A program made the position numbers and the translations under genes. Below, in pieces: positions 23,731 through 35,233 of a stretch of DNA of 64,000 bases (positions are counted from its first letter, which is position 1; each line of letters starts with the position of its first letter). The notes beneath the pieces are model-generated. The model was not told where the DNA came from, did not search any database, and saw nothing but the letters and a program-made list of their open reading frames with translations. The DNA lies in NCBI RefSeq assembly GCF_019112545.1, contig NW_025064880.1, positions 745,337 through 809,336 of the forward strand, in the 5' to 3' direction. This stretch comes from Guyanagaster necrorhizus. Taxonomy: Eukaryota > Basidiomycota > Agaricomycetes > Agaricales > Physalacriaceae.

Positions 23731-24603
23731 TCAACATTCTTGGAGGAAGTAGCTAGGAAGGACATGGGAAAATGGAAGAGCATCAAACTCGAATGGTTTG
23801 AAGAAAGAGTCGTCCGCGTCACTATACACGTGTGGATCTGTATGCCTGAGCCTGCTGCGTCCTGTAGGCAATGGAATAGAAGCCGGGTCAAGCGTCAGCG
23901 AAGTCGACTGGTCCAATGATGGTGTCGTCGGCGCGTCTGACTCGTCATCAGAGGTGTCTTCTATAGCATCTGGAACAGGAAGATCTTCTACATCGTCGAG
24001 ATCGTAATAAGGTAGGGGTTCATCATACCCAGCCGAAAGAGAGGAGTCAACAGTGGAATCAAAATGGTAAGGGGAGATAAGTGGAGGATGATAGGGAGGA
24101 TATGGTACAGGATATGGATACGAATATGTCATGGATGTGGCGAAATACGTTGGATTAGTGAGATCGTCTGACGAGGACATGGGAGACGGCAATGGACTGA
24201 TAGCATCGTCATCGTCATCCGCCGGTAGCACAGACACCTGCACGCCAGAACTACTAAAGTCGTCCTCGTCATCGTCACCAAGGCTTTCCCACAGAGAATT
24301 GAACCACTGAGCTTCCGAGTGGTCCACAGAGGAACGCGATTCTTCTGTACATTTCCCAACGTCGGGAAACATGAAAGAATCCTGTTCGACCATCACTTCG
24401 TCTTGCTCACTGTCAGAGTCGGGGTCCAAGTCGTGGTGGGGAGAGTCGGTTTCGACTGGAGCTTCAGCAGCGGAGTGAGAAGACCGTACGATGGAATTTT
24501 TGAGGAGCACCCAGCGATGCAAGCTGACATTGTCCTTACTCCCAACGGACACATGCAACTTGGATCGGGCGAGCGAGAAAAGATTCGAAAAGTCTGATGA
24601 CAT
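23731..24603 (-). CDS. Acidic low-complexity hypothetical protein
   Basis: Not recognised. A single uninterrupted exon of 290 codons, unusual in this intron-rich window. The start MSSDFSNLFSLARSKLHVSV is mildly amphipathic, followed by HRWVLLKNSIVRS, the only part that looks folded or conserved. The rest is rich in Asp, Ser and Pro: PHHDLDPDSDSEQDEVM, WESLGDDDEDDFSSSG, a Tyr/Pro stretch (SYPYPVPYPPYHPPLISPYH), then YYDLDDVEDLPVPD. The C-terminal FFKPFEFDALPFSHVLPSYF has regularly spaced Phe. There is no signal peptide or membrane helix. The acidic and aromatic mix resembles transcriptional activation domains, but no DNA-binding domain is present. Bias-driven antisense frames exist, so protein evidence is needed. 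Confidence 0.6.
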   Translation of the reverse strand: MSSDFSNLFSLARSKLHVSVGSKDNVSLHRWVLLKNSIVRSSHSAAEAPVETDSPHHDLDPDSDSEQDEVMVEQDSFMFPDVGKCTEESRSSVDHSEAQWFNSLWESLGDDDEDDFSSSGVQVSVLPADDDDDAISPLPSPMSSSDDLTNPTYFATSMTYSYPYPVPYPPYHPPLISPYHFDSTVDSSLSAGYDEPLPYYDLDDVEDLPVPDAIEDTSDDESDAPTTPSLDQSTSLTLDPASIPLPTGRSRLRHTDPHVYSDADDSFFKPFEFDALPFSHVLPSYFLQEC

Positions 24604-25069
24604 GGACGGGAGACGAGGGTGTGGGGTAGATACCTAGACGTGGTCAACACCTCCACTTCATTGGAGAACGATAGGGGATACATACAGGAGATGAAGGAAA
24701 GCCAGAGGTAGAATTAAGGGTGTATACGGTCGACGATTTCAGGTTCGAAGAGCAGGGATCCGTTGTTAGATATACGGACGACTGTGTTAACCATGCTTGT
24801 TTATTGGGGTCGCCAGACGGTCAATGGCGAAGACAACGAGGAGGAAGGGCAAGACTTAGTCGGACATGGACTTATGCAGACATGGTTGGTGGGCAGAGGA
24901 AAAAGGGGGGGACTCACGTACGCGTCTCGCTTTATATGGAACCCGGTGGTGACTCAAGCGCCAAACAAATGGACCGCCGGCATCTCAATCAAATCGTCCG
25001 ACTCGGTTCGTTTCGCTTTTTTTCGTCAGATTGCTCAACTATTATCTACTGCCGCTCAACATTATCCCG
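24604..25069. other. Intergenic region between two minus-strand genes
   Basis: About 466 bp holding the 3' end of CDC27 transcription and the promoter of the acidic unknown gene. Short plus-strand frames exist without domains. Nothing else is visible. Confidence 0.5.
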
Positions 25070-27852
25070 TCATCCCTCATCCATCTTGTCATCATCCATC
25101 TCGTCCCTAACTGTCTCCAGCAGCTTCTTAATCTTGTTGACGTTTTTTGGCGCAATATCACGCACAGCCGCAAGTAGCTGTGCGGACTTTACCTCGTCGC
25201 CAACCAGGCGATATGCCCTGGCCAACTGAAACACAACGTTTGACTCTTCCGGTGTCGACTTCCGAAGGTACTCTAGGTCTTCAATCGCTCCCTGCGGAAC
25301 CACTCGCATAAGACTCACACTCCACATAAAGGGTACACAACTCACCTCATACTTCTTCATGGAGATAAGTATTTTGGCTCTCCGATAACGAACCAGCGCA
25401 TTTTCAGGTGAAATGTCGATGGCTTCATTAAATATTTGAAGGGCTGTCTTTCGATCGCCCCGCCGTTCCACTGCCTGATAACGAATAAGAGCGGGGTTTA
25501 CGCTAAACAGTACGAGATAGAGGCATACCATCCCAACACATCCCAATAGGACTGCATTATTTGGATGAATAGCGTTAGCCTTTCGGTAGTGATATTCCGC
25601 GAGTCTGATTTTGCTCATCCGCAAATAGCAAGAACCCAACCCGTACCTGTTGTTATCTGTTAGTCCCATAGCTTCTACAATCAAACAAACATTTACCATG
25701 CGTTGTAGTGGCGAGGATCGACACGTAATGCAGACTGAAAAAAACTGATCGCCTTGTCAACATCCTCATCAATCGACTCATGTCCGCTGAGCGTGAACGC
25801 ATAAGCACATGATGGGTCCATTTGAGCGGCTCGTTTGAAACATGTCAACGCCTGCGGTCGGTCCTTCTGTAGAGAAAACAAGTTGCCTATCGCTATCCAT
25901 GCTTGAGCCGATCGGGGATTGATATTTAGTAGCTCTTGAGCCAAAAAAGACAACTCGACATGGTTCTGAAGGTACCAAAGAAGTGTCGAGTATACTTCCA
26001 TATCCCATAAACGATATGGATCGGAGGTTCTAAGTGCTTTAAAAGCTCTTTCCGCCTACGGCTAGAGGTCAGGATGATGAAACAATGTACAGAGATAAAA
26101 TTGCACTACAGCACCGTAATCGGCCTTTTCATAATGAGCCCGGCCAATCAGCGACAGTACCCAAGGTGTTTCCTGGTGCTCTTCAGGTAATTGCATTAAC
26201 TCATCTAAACATCTTGCAGAGTCAAATAATGTTAGAGCCCTTGTCGCAATCGCAAAACGTCGCATGAGATCGTAGACATAGTTATCTGCAAGTTCTGCTT
26301 CGTAGGCATCTTGAGTCGCAATTGTCCAAGGGCCAGGAGATGGCGACCTCTCTGAACGAGGCGAATGTGCGTTAGGTGGCGGCGAAGGAGAATACCCAAC
26401 CTCCCCTACGTATACATCGTTTTCGCTATCAGACTCGAATGAATGGGAACGTCCATGTGTCTGTTGACGCCGCCGATCACGAGTGGAAGGCTGATGAACA
26501 TGGAATATCACTATCTAAGAAGGAAATAGGGATGACCTAGAAGACTGCACACCTTGGGCTGCTTGGTACCGGTGCCGCTTAGCAGACGAGTGCTTCGGCG
26601 TGTAGCATTTGAGGTGGCATTACCAATCTTTCCGGGCACTGCGCTGATTCGGGATGACTGTTGAGAGCGACGGCTCGATGATGAGAAGAGGTTAGAAAAA
26701 TGAAAGCCCTGGCGTGCGCGTGCCTTTTTCTGTGGGTCGTCCCCATTTTGTTTGAGTGATTTAGAATGCTTTGATGGCTCGGGTTGTCGGGTGGAGCGAA
26801 GTTTCTTGGGCACGGGACCAGCTTCATCAGCGGACGAAAGAGGGCGGGAAAAATGAGTCTGGCTGGAGGAAGCCTGTGTTGAAGATTGCGTTCGTGTATG
26901 TCGATGCTGTTGAAGGGTATCAAAGGCAGGAGCGGGTTGAGTACTATATGCAAGTTGCAGGCCTAATACCAGAACCAACGAGCGGAGAACTCACTTTGAG
27001 TTCATAGGCAATCCTGGCGGACCCATTCGAAATAGCTGAGTTTGCATGATTGGCTCTGGTTTCCACGGGCGAAACAGATTTCCTGTATTAGTCACCTCTG
27101 GGGTAAAGAAAGCTGCACCAGTAGCAACAGGAATGGACGCCTTGGGAAGTATGTGTTCTTCTTGCAATGCTCGCCGGGTGGAAATCGGCCGCGGAGGAAA
27201 TAATTGGTCGATGTCCGGAACAACACCTGCCTGAGGTCAAGCCCCTGAACCAGAGAAAGAGAGAGGAGGACACACCTAAAGAACAGAGTCCCTCAAACGC
27301 TTCCCAAATGTAGGGATTCAAAGATAATGCTTGCTGGAAACTGATCGCCGCTTTATCCTGAAGGTTCCCCTTCAACGCCATTGTACCGGCTCTGGAATGT
27401 AAGGCCGCATCATCAGGAAACTGACGCGCTGTTCTGGGAGCCGTTGAGCCTTAACAAACACCGGCTTAGCTGACAGGTAGAATGTCAATTCTGAGAAACT
27501 CACTTGAAGGTCGGTACGTAGGATCCTGCAATGTCTCTTCCAAAGCTTCCCGCGCTTGTCGATAACGCCCGAGAGCAGTGCAACATTTCGCCTTGAGCTC
27601 AAGACAGCCACTACATTGTTGCTGCCGAGCGATGTTGACTATAGCCAGTGCGGAATAAGTCTGCCCTTCGCGAAGCAAGGCTGTAGCATAGAGGTGGCGA
27701 GCGTCATGAGTAGCGGTATGAATGGCGAAATATCTCTCCGCGTAGAAAACAGCGGACCTTGTGAGGTCGGAGTCAAGACACGCCCATATAAGAGCTTGGA
27801 AACGTTGAGAGACCTGATTCTGGAACGCCAATGAAAATTCCGAGGAATTCAT
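25070..27852 (-). CDS. CDC27: Anaphase-promoting complex subunit 3 (Cdc27), TPR protein
   Basis: APC3/Cdc27 is a TPR homodimer that receives the IR tail of Cdc20/Cdh1 in the APC/C ubiquitin ligase. The N-terminal dimerisation TPRs start [20 protein letters not shown], then [20 protein letters not shown] and [18 protein letters not shown] disordered Ser/Arg-rich linker with [17 protein letters not shown] separates these from the C-terminal TPR array: [96 protein letters not shown] and [20 protein letters not shown]. It ends [11 protein letters not shown]. About nine introns break it. The block order is that of Cdc27 rather than Cdc16 or Cdc23. Confidence 0.93.
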
Positions 27853-28131
27853 CGATGAGAGCCAGCATTCAAGTGGAAGTATGGACGAGGATGCGAGGAG
27901 CGGCCGTATTGTATTGGCGCGCTAAAAAAAGGAGTGCCACCACAAAAGTCAGTGTTGATGCAAAGGGCCAGACCAGGACACTCAAAATTCATTCAAATTG
28001 GACGTGTTGTGGTATCACGTGACTTCAACGCGCCTTGGCCACGCCTTTCTGCCAGAAGGGGGATTCGGAGCGTAGATTTAGAGTACATATCTCATAATTA
28101 GAACGGCACTGGGGCAACATATATTCAATAT

Positions 28132-29935
28132 TCAGTCCTCGGCAGCCTGTTTAACTTCTACATCTCCAGCAGCTATTGCCTGAACGGTATTTCCAAGTCC
28201 CAAGAGCCCTTAAAAATTCTACACCCAAGGTACGAGTGCCGCTCGATTTGGCATCTGAATCCGACCCACTTAACCACTCCAAAGCGACCTCTACATCCAA
28301 TATAGAGGAACCTATGCCAAGGGGAAGGTCAAGTTCCTTTCATGTTAAACGAAACATCGAGGCTAGCAGCACATCTCGAGCATCCGACCTTGAGGGCGGA
28401 GGCATATGAAATACAGGTATGAACCACATCCATCCCATGAATATCTGTACGTTGCTGGGTCATCACTCGGCATCAGGCATTATTTGGCAAAGGGTACATA
28501 CTTGACCCATGTACAGCCGGAGTCGTACCACTCGAACTGCATCAAGCACAACACCCTTTTCTGCACCTTGTGTGACATCACATATGGACGTCGTTTCACT
28601 CGGTGTTATACCCATTTCATTGGGTAATGGAACCTCTTGATTCACCTCTTCTAGGAGGTTCTTCCACTTGGACGTGCTAAGAGGTTTCAGGACAAACGAT
28701 ATGACCTTCAAGTTCTCGTCCTATGGAAACGTTAGTTAAGAATGTCAATTGACTTCGCCCACTAACTTTGTCAGTGGTCTTGATCATGAATCCGTCCCCA
28801 AAGGCCCTCATTTTAGCAAAACTTGCCACCATCTTTCCCGAGTCCCAACGGCCGTCGCTGAAAAATGTGCTTAACGCTTCCTCTCCCATGTGCTCAAATC
28901 CAGGCCTGCGTTTCCCCATATGTCCGTCTGCACTTCTTGTGTATTTCTCCCATTTTTCTGGCGACCCTATAAGATCGTCATTGTACCTTGCGAGAGAAAT
29001 CCAGACATGGTTGGCGCCGGCTTCTTTGGCTGCTCCAGCTGCACCTACTTTTCCCAACCCTACACAATCGATAATAGTGTCAGCTGCAAGGCCCATCTTT
29101 ACACCAGAACTCTCCTTCATCCTCAGTGTTATCTGTGTCAGTCGCACATTGGGGCCTTGGCCTGGGGAATGTTGAGAAGCCACGATCGGGAAAGCCCACA
29201 CCACACATCAGAGGGCGCTTGATATGTGAGGAGAAGAGACCAGTAGTAAAGCCATCGTTTCCGACTGGGAATACTGACTCCTTATTTCTGTTTCTTGATG
29301 TCTGAAGGAGCCTTCATCCGCCTGGAGGTGTGCAGATCTAATACGGATTTCAAGGACATAGTTCCATTGGACGGTGAAGTTGATGATGGTATTCCTTGCA
29401 TTGGGGACTCTCTACGTGGGAAAACGTATTTGCCATCGTAGCAGAGCTGTCGTTGCTTGAATCTGGCATAGCCTGTCTGATATCTTCAGCTCGCATTTTT
29501 GCCCTTTCCTTTCCACGGTAACTCCGTTTGAGAGAAGGTGCTAAGTGACCATCCAGAGACAGGAGATACGCGCAAGCCATAGTCCCAGAACGCCCTTTGC
29601 CAGCTAACAAACTTGGGTAACTGCAAGGTAACTGAAAGCTACCTTTACAGTGAAGCACAGCAACTCTGTGTGGAAATCCAGACAACCATGCACGTATCTC
29701 CCGTGTGACAAGGGTAGTAAAACGAGGGGCGGGGCACTAGGCTGACGGTCAATTAAACAATAAGAATCGAATCGCGGTGATGGCACATTGATAGTCTGGG
29801 AATGGATACCGACTGACGTGTCCTTCAAAATATGACACAGAATAAGATTTTTTTTTCACGGGGTAAAAATTGAAGACCCAGTAATTCTTGCCGTGTCGAT
29901 GATCCATGGCGGAATCTGGGTAACCCATGATATTA
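28132..29935 (-). pseudogene. Decayed PTEN-like phosphoinositide 3-phosphatase
   Basis: Fragments collinear with the Agaricomycete PTEN family lie in different frames. Recognisable pieces are YWVFNFYPVKKKSYSV and VSRYPFPDYQ, then WLSGFPHRVAVLHCK joined over an intron to AGKGRSGTMACAYLLSL (the HCKAGKGRSG catalytic loop). The C2 part includes LDLHTSRRMKAP, GVSIPSRKRWLYYWSLLL, HVWISLARYNDDL, GRWDSGKMVASFAKM, LYMGQ joined to IFMGWMWFIPVFHMPPP, and DVEVALEWL. Lesions: the N-terminal region before YWVFNF is missing or shortened; splice phase does not fit near 29740-29790; the frame changes near 29710, 29430-29475 and 28200; TAA at 29282-29284 replaces an expected Gln; and TGA at 28340-28342 replaces an expected Arg. 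The catalytic loop itself is intact. The family comparison is from memory. Confidence 0.8.
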
Positions 29936-30212
29936 TTTTTATAATATTCATCGCGTGCAAAGTAAAAATATTATACTGAGGGTATGTGCAATTTTTGGTT
30001 TGTAGCATGGTCTGGCTACTTGCTGGGACTTCGTTTCTTTGTCTGATAGTTGCATAATAATTTTATTTGTGGGTTCAGATGGCTTCCTCGAAAATTGCAC
30101 ATCCATTTGCCAATAATAATACCAGTCAAGAAATCTGGCTTACCTAAACAGTTCTGAACGCGCTTCCCTTTCTCGCTTACTCCCAGCACTCTTTTATTCT
30201 TTTATTTTTGTG
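29936..30212. promoter_or_regulatory. AT-rich TCP1 upstream region
   Basis: AT-rich segment (runs of ATAATAATTTT and TTATTTTT) between the pseudogene remnant and the TCP1 start. It presumably includes the TCP1 promoter and the eroded 5' end of the PTEN-like locus. No PTEN N-terminal exon can be read here. Confidence 0.45.
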
Positions 30213-32241
30213 ATGTTCCAGCGCGATCCAAGAGCCGGTGCTTTTCTTGGAGGCGACCGTGTGTCGGGACAGGACATCCGAGACCAAAATGGTGGGGTTT
30301 CCCCTCTTATCATCCTTATTCGTGCTGAATCGTAACAAGTTATTGCGGCCCAGTCGGTTGCCAATATTGTGAAAAGTTCGTTGGGGCCATTGGGTTTGGA
30401 CAAAATGCTAGTGGACAATATTGGGGTGCGATTCTATATAGCAAATCTTCCGATCTATGAAAGCTAAATGATCACCAGGAAGTCACTATTTCCAACGACG
30501 GGGCAACGATACTCTCGCTTCTTTCAGTTGAAAATCCAGCAGGTCGAATCTTTGTTGATCTTTCTCAAAAACAAGACAAGGAAGTCGGTGACGGCACTAC
30601 ATCTGTCGTCATCATCGCTGCTGAACTTCTTCGACGCGCCAATGAGCTCGTCAAGGCTAAAATCCATCCGACGACTATCATCACTGGGTATCGACTGGCC
30701 TGTAGGGAAGCTGTCAAATTCATGCAGGATCAGCTTAGCGTAAAGGTGGATGCTTTGGGCAAGGAGGCACTGATAAACGCTGCCAAGACCAGTATGTCGA
30801 GCAAAATCATTGGAAAGTGAGTGATGATATCTGTTCTTTTCATCCGGGATCTCACTCCTCTTTCATTTAGTGACGATGATTTATTCGCACCCATGGCTGT
30901 GGATGCTATGCTTGCAGTCAAGACAATCAACATGCGAGGCGACATCAAGTACCCCGTCAAGGCTGTAAACGTCCTCAAAGCTCACGGTCGCAGTGCCCGG
31001 GAGTCCCTCTATGTTCAAGGATATGCACTGAACTGCACCGTAGCCAGTCAAGGTACGAAATTCTCAGTCACGGCCGTCTTGTCCCATTTAAAATGGCCTT
31101 GTAGCCATGAAAAAACGCATTACGAACGCGAAAATTGCCTGCCTCGATATCAACCTACAAAAGGCTCGGATGCAGCTTGGTGTCCAAATTCTAGTGGAAG
31201 ACCCAGATCAGCTTGAGGAGATCCGGAAACGGTACGTTGCTCCAGCAGTATATAAGGAAGCGGCTTCTCAGTGTGTATTCAGTGAATCTGAGATCACTCT
31301 TGAACGTATCCGTAAAATTTTGAACGCCGGGGCGAATGTTATACTAACCACGAAAGGGATTGACGATCTTTGTCTGAAGGAGTTCGTAGAGGCTGGGGCT
31401 ATGGCCGTTCGCCGATGCAGAAAAGAGGATCTGCGGCGTATCGCTAAGGCCACCGGTGGTCAGCTCGTATCCAGTCTTGCCAACCTCGAGGGCGATGAGA
31501 CGTTTGAAGCCAGCTACCTGGGTACAGCCGATGAAGTTGTCCAAGAGCGCATTTCTGACGATGAGTTGATTCTCATCAAAGGAACGAAGGTCGTCAACTC
31601 TTCGTCCATCGTCTTGCGAGGAGCCAACGATTACATGCTGGACGAGATGGAAAGGGCGCTACATGACACCCTATCTGTTATCAAGAGAACCCTTGAGAGT
31701 GGTTCCGTCGTTCCCGGAGGAGGGGCTGTTGAATCCGCTCTGAGTATCTATCTGGAAAATTTCGCCATGACTTTGGTACGTTATGCTTTCTTCTTTAGTC
31801 CTCACATTAGTTTACTTTTGCTCAGGGTTCTCGTGAGCAATTGGCTATCGCTGAATTCGCTAGTGCACTCCTATCAATACCAAAGACATTAGCTGTTAAC
31901 GCAGCAAAGGACTCGACTGAACTCGTAGCTAAACTGCGTTCATACCACAATGCTGCCCAAAGCGCACCCGCAGGTGATCCGAAGAAAGCACTTTTACGGT
32001 ACGGCCTTGACTTAATGAACGGCGAAGTACGGGATAATGTGACGGCTGGTGTGCTGGAGCCAACGATGAGCAAGGTGAAGAGTTTGAAATCTGCGTACGA
32101 AGCCGCCGTGTCACTCTTGCGGATCGACGATGCAATCCAGTGCATACCCGGTAAGGTTCTTTTCGAATCGGTGTGGATGAATACTGATGGTCTAATCTAT
32201 ATCTAGAACCTAAGGGAGAGCCTGACCCTCACGGTCATTGA
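30213..32241 (+). CDS. TCP1: Chaperonin CCT subunit alpha (TCP-1)
   Basis: Subunit 1 of the cytosolic TRiC/CCT chaperonin, which folds actin and tubulin. It begins [19 protein letters not shown] and continues [32 protein letters not shown], then [15 protein letters not shown]. The ATPase motif is [20 protein letters not shown]. Subunit-specific parts are [56 protein letters not shown] and [20 protein letters not shown]. Later blocks include [39 protein letters not shown] and [16 protein letters not shown]. The end is [11 protein letters not shown]. At least seven introns are used. One, 31232-31282, is 51 bases, in frame and stop-free, so retention would add 17 residues. Clearly CCT1 and not another CCT subunit. 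Confidence 0.96.
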
Positions 32242-32961
32242 TGGGAAGATGTAAATGGTAGTGTCGGTTCTTGCACTATGTTACTTGCAACCTGTATTTA
32301 AATTACAAACATATGGCAAAAAGGATAGGTCTCTTAATGGTTGCACAAATAGAGGGACCACGCCAGTGTACAGAGCCAGCGGCCAGTACAGCATCGGTAA
32401 CTTGAAGGGAGTAATATAAATCATATCTATCCGGGGTTTCAAACATCAGAGAAATGACCTCGGACGAATGCGACTATATACAAGAAATCAAAAGTACAGA
32501 CAAGCTGATGGAAAGAAAACTAGAACAGGGAAACAGCAGAATGAGAAAGGAACAGACAACGAAAACATGGAAAGATATGTAGATATAGAAAAATGTGATA
32601 TGCGATGCTGTCAAAAATTTGAGTTACTTAATAGATAGATTTGAATGTCCATGAGATTCGGATGAGAAATCGGAGGAGATGAATAACCACCTAGGAGGTC
32701 GAATGTGGATTGAATGCTGCAAAATCGAATGTTATGACGGGGTTTCCAGGCTGTCTACCAATGCGACAGAGGGTTATGAAATGGCTGCAAGAGGAGAGGC
32801 ATAAAACGAGGGTGCGATGTAAAGAGCGGCGTGCCCGTCTCTAGAGGGCATTGGACATTGCAGTCTCAGTTCGAATTCATGATTCGTAATTTTAAAGTTG
32901 ATGCAAAGCGTCTCTAGAGTCATATCCAGATTGGATTATCATGGGGTGGAGCAGAGCAGAG
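32242..32961. other. Convergent intergenic region TCP1/CDC25
   Basis: About 720 bp between two convergent stop codons. The plus strand is purine-rich around 32460-32600 (CT-rich on the minus strand), compatible with a long CDC25 3' UTR. No open frame with a domain is seen. Confidence 0.5.
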
Positions 32962-35233
32962 TTAGAACGGCAACCTGGACGGTCCATATGTATCTGCTCT
33001 TGATAGTGAGCCACGGCCTTTCTTGCCTTTCGTGGGTGGAGGAGGACAGGGGCTATCGCCAATATCAGTGTCAGTATCATTGCCATCAGCAGTCGCCATG
33101 CTGTCTTCAGCAAGGGTGGTCAAGGTCGCACTGGCTCCCCCACGGCGACTGCGTGCGACAGTGGCAGCCGCAAATACGTGTGTGTTTCCTCCACTTGGCG
33201 CTGTGTTCCTCTTGGGAACCAGCATAGATAGACCAGATGAGGACATCCTATTATTTCCATCCCCGTACGCATAAGACTTGTGGCGACCAAACTTTGCTTT
33301 GCGAAATTGGTCAAGATCTTCTCGACGTGAAGTAGCATGACTGGGATCGTCCATCGGAGTGTAGCCAGAAGGTCGGCATCGGGATGTCTGGAAATACTTG
33401 AAGTATCCGCCTTCCAGAATGTAGACCTCAGGATAGTGGACCTTTGGGTACACGTGATGGTTCATGGAGCGGTCTTTGGAGCGCAGATGTTTGGCACTAC
33501 AATGTGTGATGAGCCCAGGTATAATATGAGGGCAAAGAACCTACAAAGTGGGTGCCCGCTTAGCGCTGAATTCGCAGTGGAAAACCAAAATGGTTTTTGC
33601 GGTAGAATCGCCGCTAACACTTGGCTTGGGCTTCATTATAATCGGTCCAAGCAAGTGTTCCTCAACGGCGCTCGTCGTGTTGACATTGATAGCACCTGGG
33701 ACGTGGCCACCCTGGTATTCATAATCAAACCGACAATCGATAATGCGGAAGTCGCGTATCTGGGAGTCATAGACGCCATCTAGGAGATCATCAAGCTGAG
33801 AGGAACATTAGCTTGTGCGCATACGATTAGTTCCCAGATTCTGACCGTGTCGACCGTTATTCTCATCAAGCCGTCTTCCGAAACTCGATGGCAAGGTAAT
33901 ACCTTACCCATGAGCTCATTATCTCCGAAGCCAGGCATCCCCGAGCACATGAACTTCGCAGAAGGGCTCTCCTGCATGACCAAGGCAGTGGCGCCAGTCA
34001 ATGGCCTGAAGTCATCAGTGCCATCACAATGTCGGATTGTCTTCACTTGCTGACGTTGTGCGTATGCTTGCGCAGGAGACGAACCATCCAAGCCATCGAA
34101 AGATTCATCCGAAAAGTCTACTAGGACGGACGGAGGTACCATGGCAGAGAATGCGCGACGCGCGGGTGGAAGCTGCTTCTCGGATTTGTCTTCGTTCGAA
34201 TGTTCGTCAGGTGAAAGAAGAGGATATACCGAGGAAGCATTCGCCTGGGACGGATGCACTATTGCAGAAAGAGCAGGCCTGCGGGGTCTCTTGAGCGCAT
34301 TCACAGGCGGAGGGCTGATACCAGAAAAGGACGATTTACTACCGCCAAACAGTACCGGTCCGCTCACTATTCTGCCCAACTTGCGATCCGAGGGCGAGGA
34401 TGGTAGCCCCGGGGATGATGACGCAGCCTCTCTTTCAGAGGTACCAGTCAAAGGAGAAAAAGAACGCCGTTTCTTCGGAAGACGTATAGTAGGACTTTCA
34501 AAACATGTAGCTCCTGGAGATGCATTCTCATAGAAAAGGCTGTTAAAACTGGTGATTGTCGCGGAGGACGCCAAGGGGGATGAGGTGACTGGGTTATCGA
34601 CTTCGGCGAACGACGAATCCACGTCCATAGGTGATGCGGGTTCCAACGTTGAGAGGAACTACCGCCTGAATGAGTTACCTGCACAACTGATACATGCCAT
34701 ACATAACTTACAGTACTATCATGATTCGATGTTGAGGTGTCTTTGATAGGGCTTGCCATGAGCCATTCCATGGGCAATGCAGATCGTTGAGTACGCTTCA
34801 AACCCGAATGAGTGGAGCCAGAGACCCCTCGTTGAGAAGAGGAATGGTTGCTGACATCACTGCCGAACACACGACTTGAGGCGGCGCTGGTGAAAGCTCG
34901 AGGACGAGTGGCGGCTTTGGTTGGTTGGAATTTGGGCGGCGCTGGAGATATGTCCATTGGAACTCCGTAATCGCTCTCGGGTGTCAACGCGACTGGCTCC
35001 TTGGGGGGAGAGTTTAAAGACACTGTGGACGCGAAGGAGAGCTCCAGGTCTGAGGAAAGATAATCGTCGTCGTCGCCATGTCGCTCAGGTGTGGCATTAA
35101 TACGATTTCGCGAAAAGGTGGAGGGCACATTGAGAAATAGCGACGTCATGTTTGGTGAGGACTGATAGTCTGCGTTTATCTTCTGCTTCTTGCTGGTACG
35201 TTGTTGTTCTACTAGACAGTCGAGAAATGACAT
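32962..35233 (-). CDS. CDC25: M-phase inducer phosphatase Cdc25
   Basis: Dual-specificity phosphatase that activates Cdk1 by removing inhibitory phosphates from Thr14/Tyr15. The N-terminal half is a long disordered regulatory region rich in SP/TP sites (VALTPESDYGVP, RSFSPLTGTSE, SPGLPSSPSDRK, YPLLSPDEH), as expected for Cdk/Chk control. The rhodanese-type catalytic domain has DFRIIDCRFDYEYQGGHVPG, AINVNTTSAVEEHLL, and the active site VFHCEFSAKRAPT (catalytic Cys codon at 33574-33576). After an intron the domain continues FAKHLRSKDRSMNHHVYPKV and HYPEVYILEGGYFKYFQ. The basic C-tail ends GPSRLPF. The start at 35233 is the first ATG of the open frame (MSFLDCLVEQQ). In yeast-like fungi this is Cdc25/Mih1. 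Confidence 0.93.

Noticed and set aside
31232..31282. Apparent 17-residue insertion in TCP1
   Set aside because: The segment has GT and AG ends and its removal restores the normal CCT1 sequence, so it is treated as an intron.
34141..34533. Long frames antisense to CDC25
   Set aside because: The minus strand holds the recognisable SP/TP-rich regulatory part of CDC25; the antisense frames have no domain.
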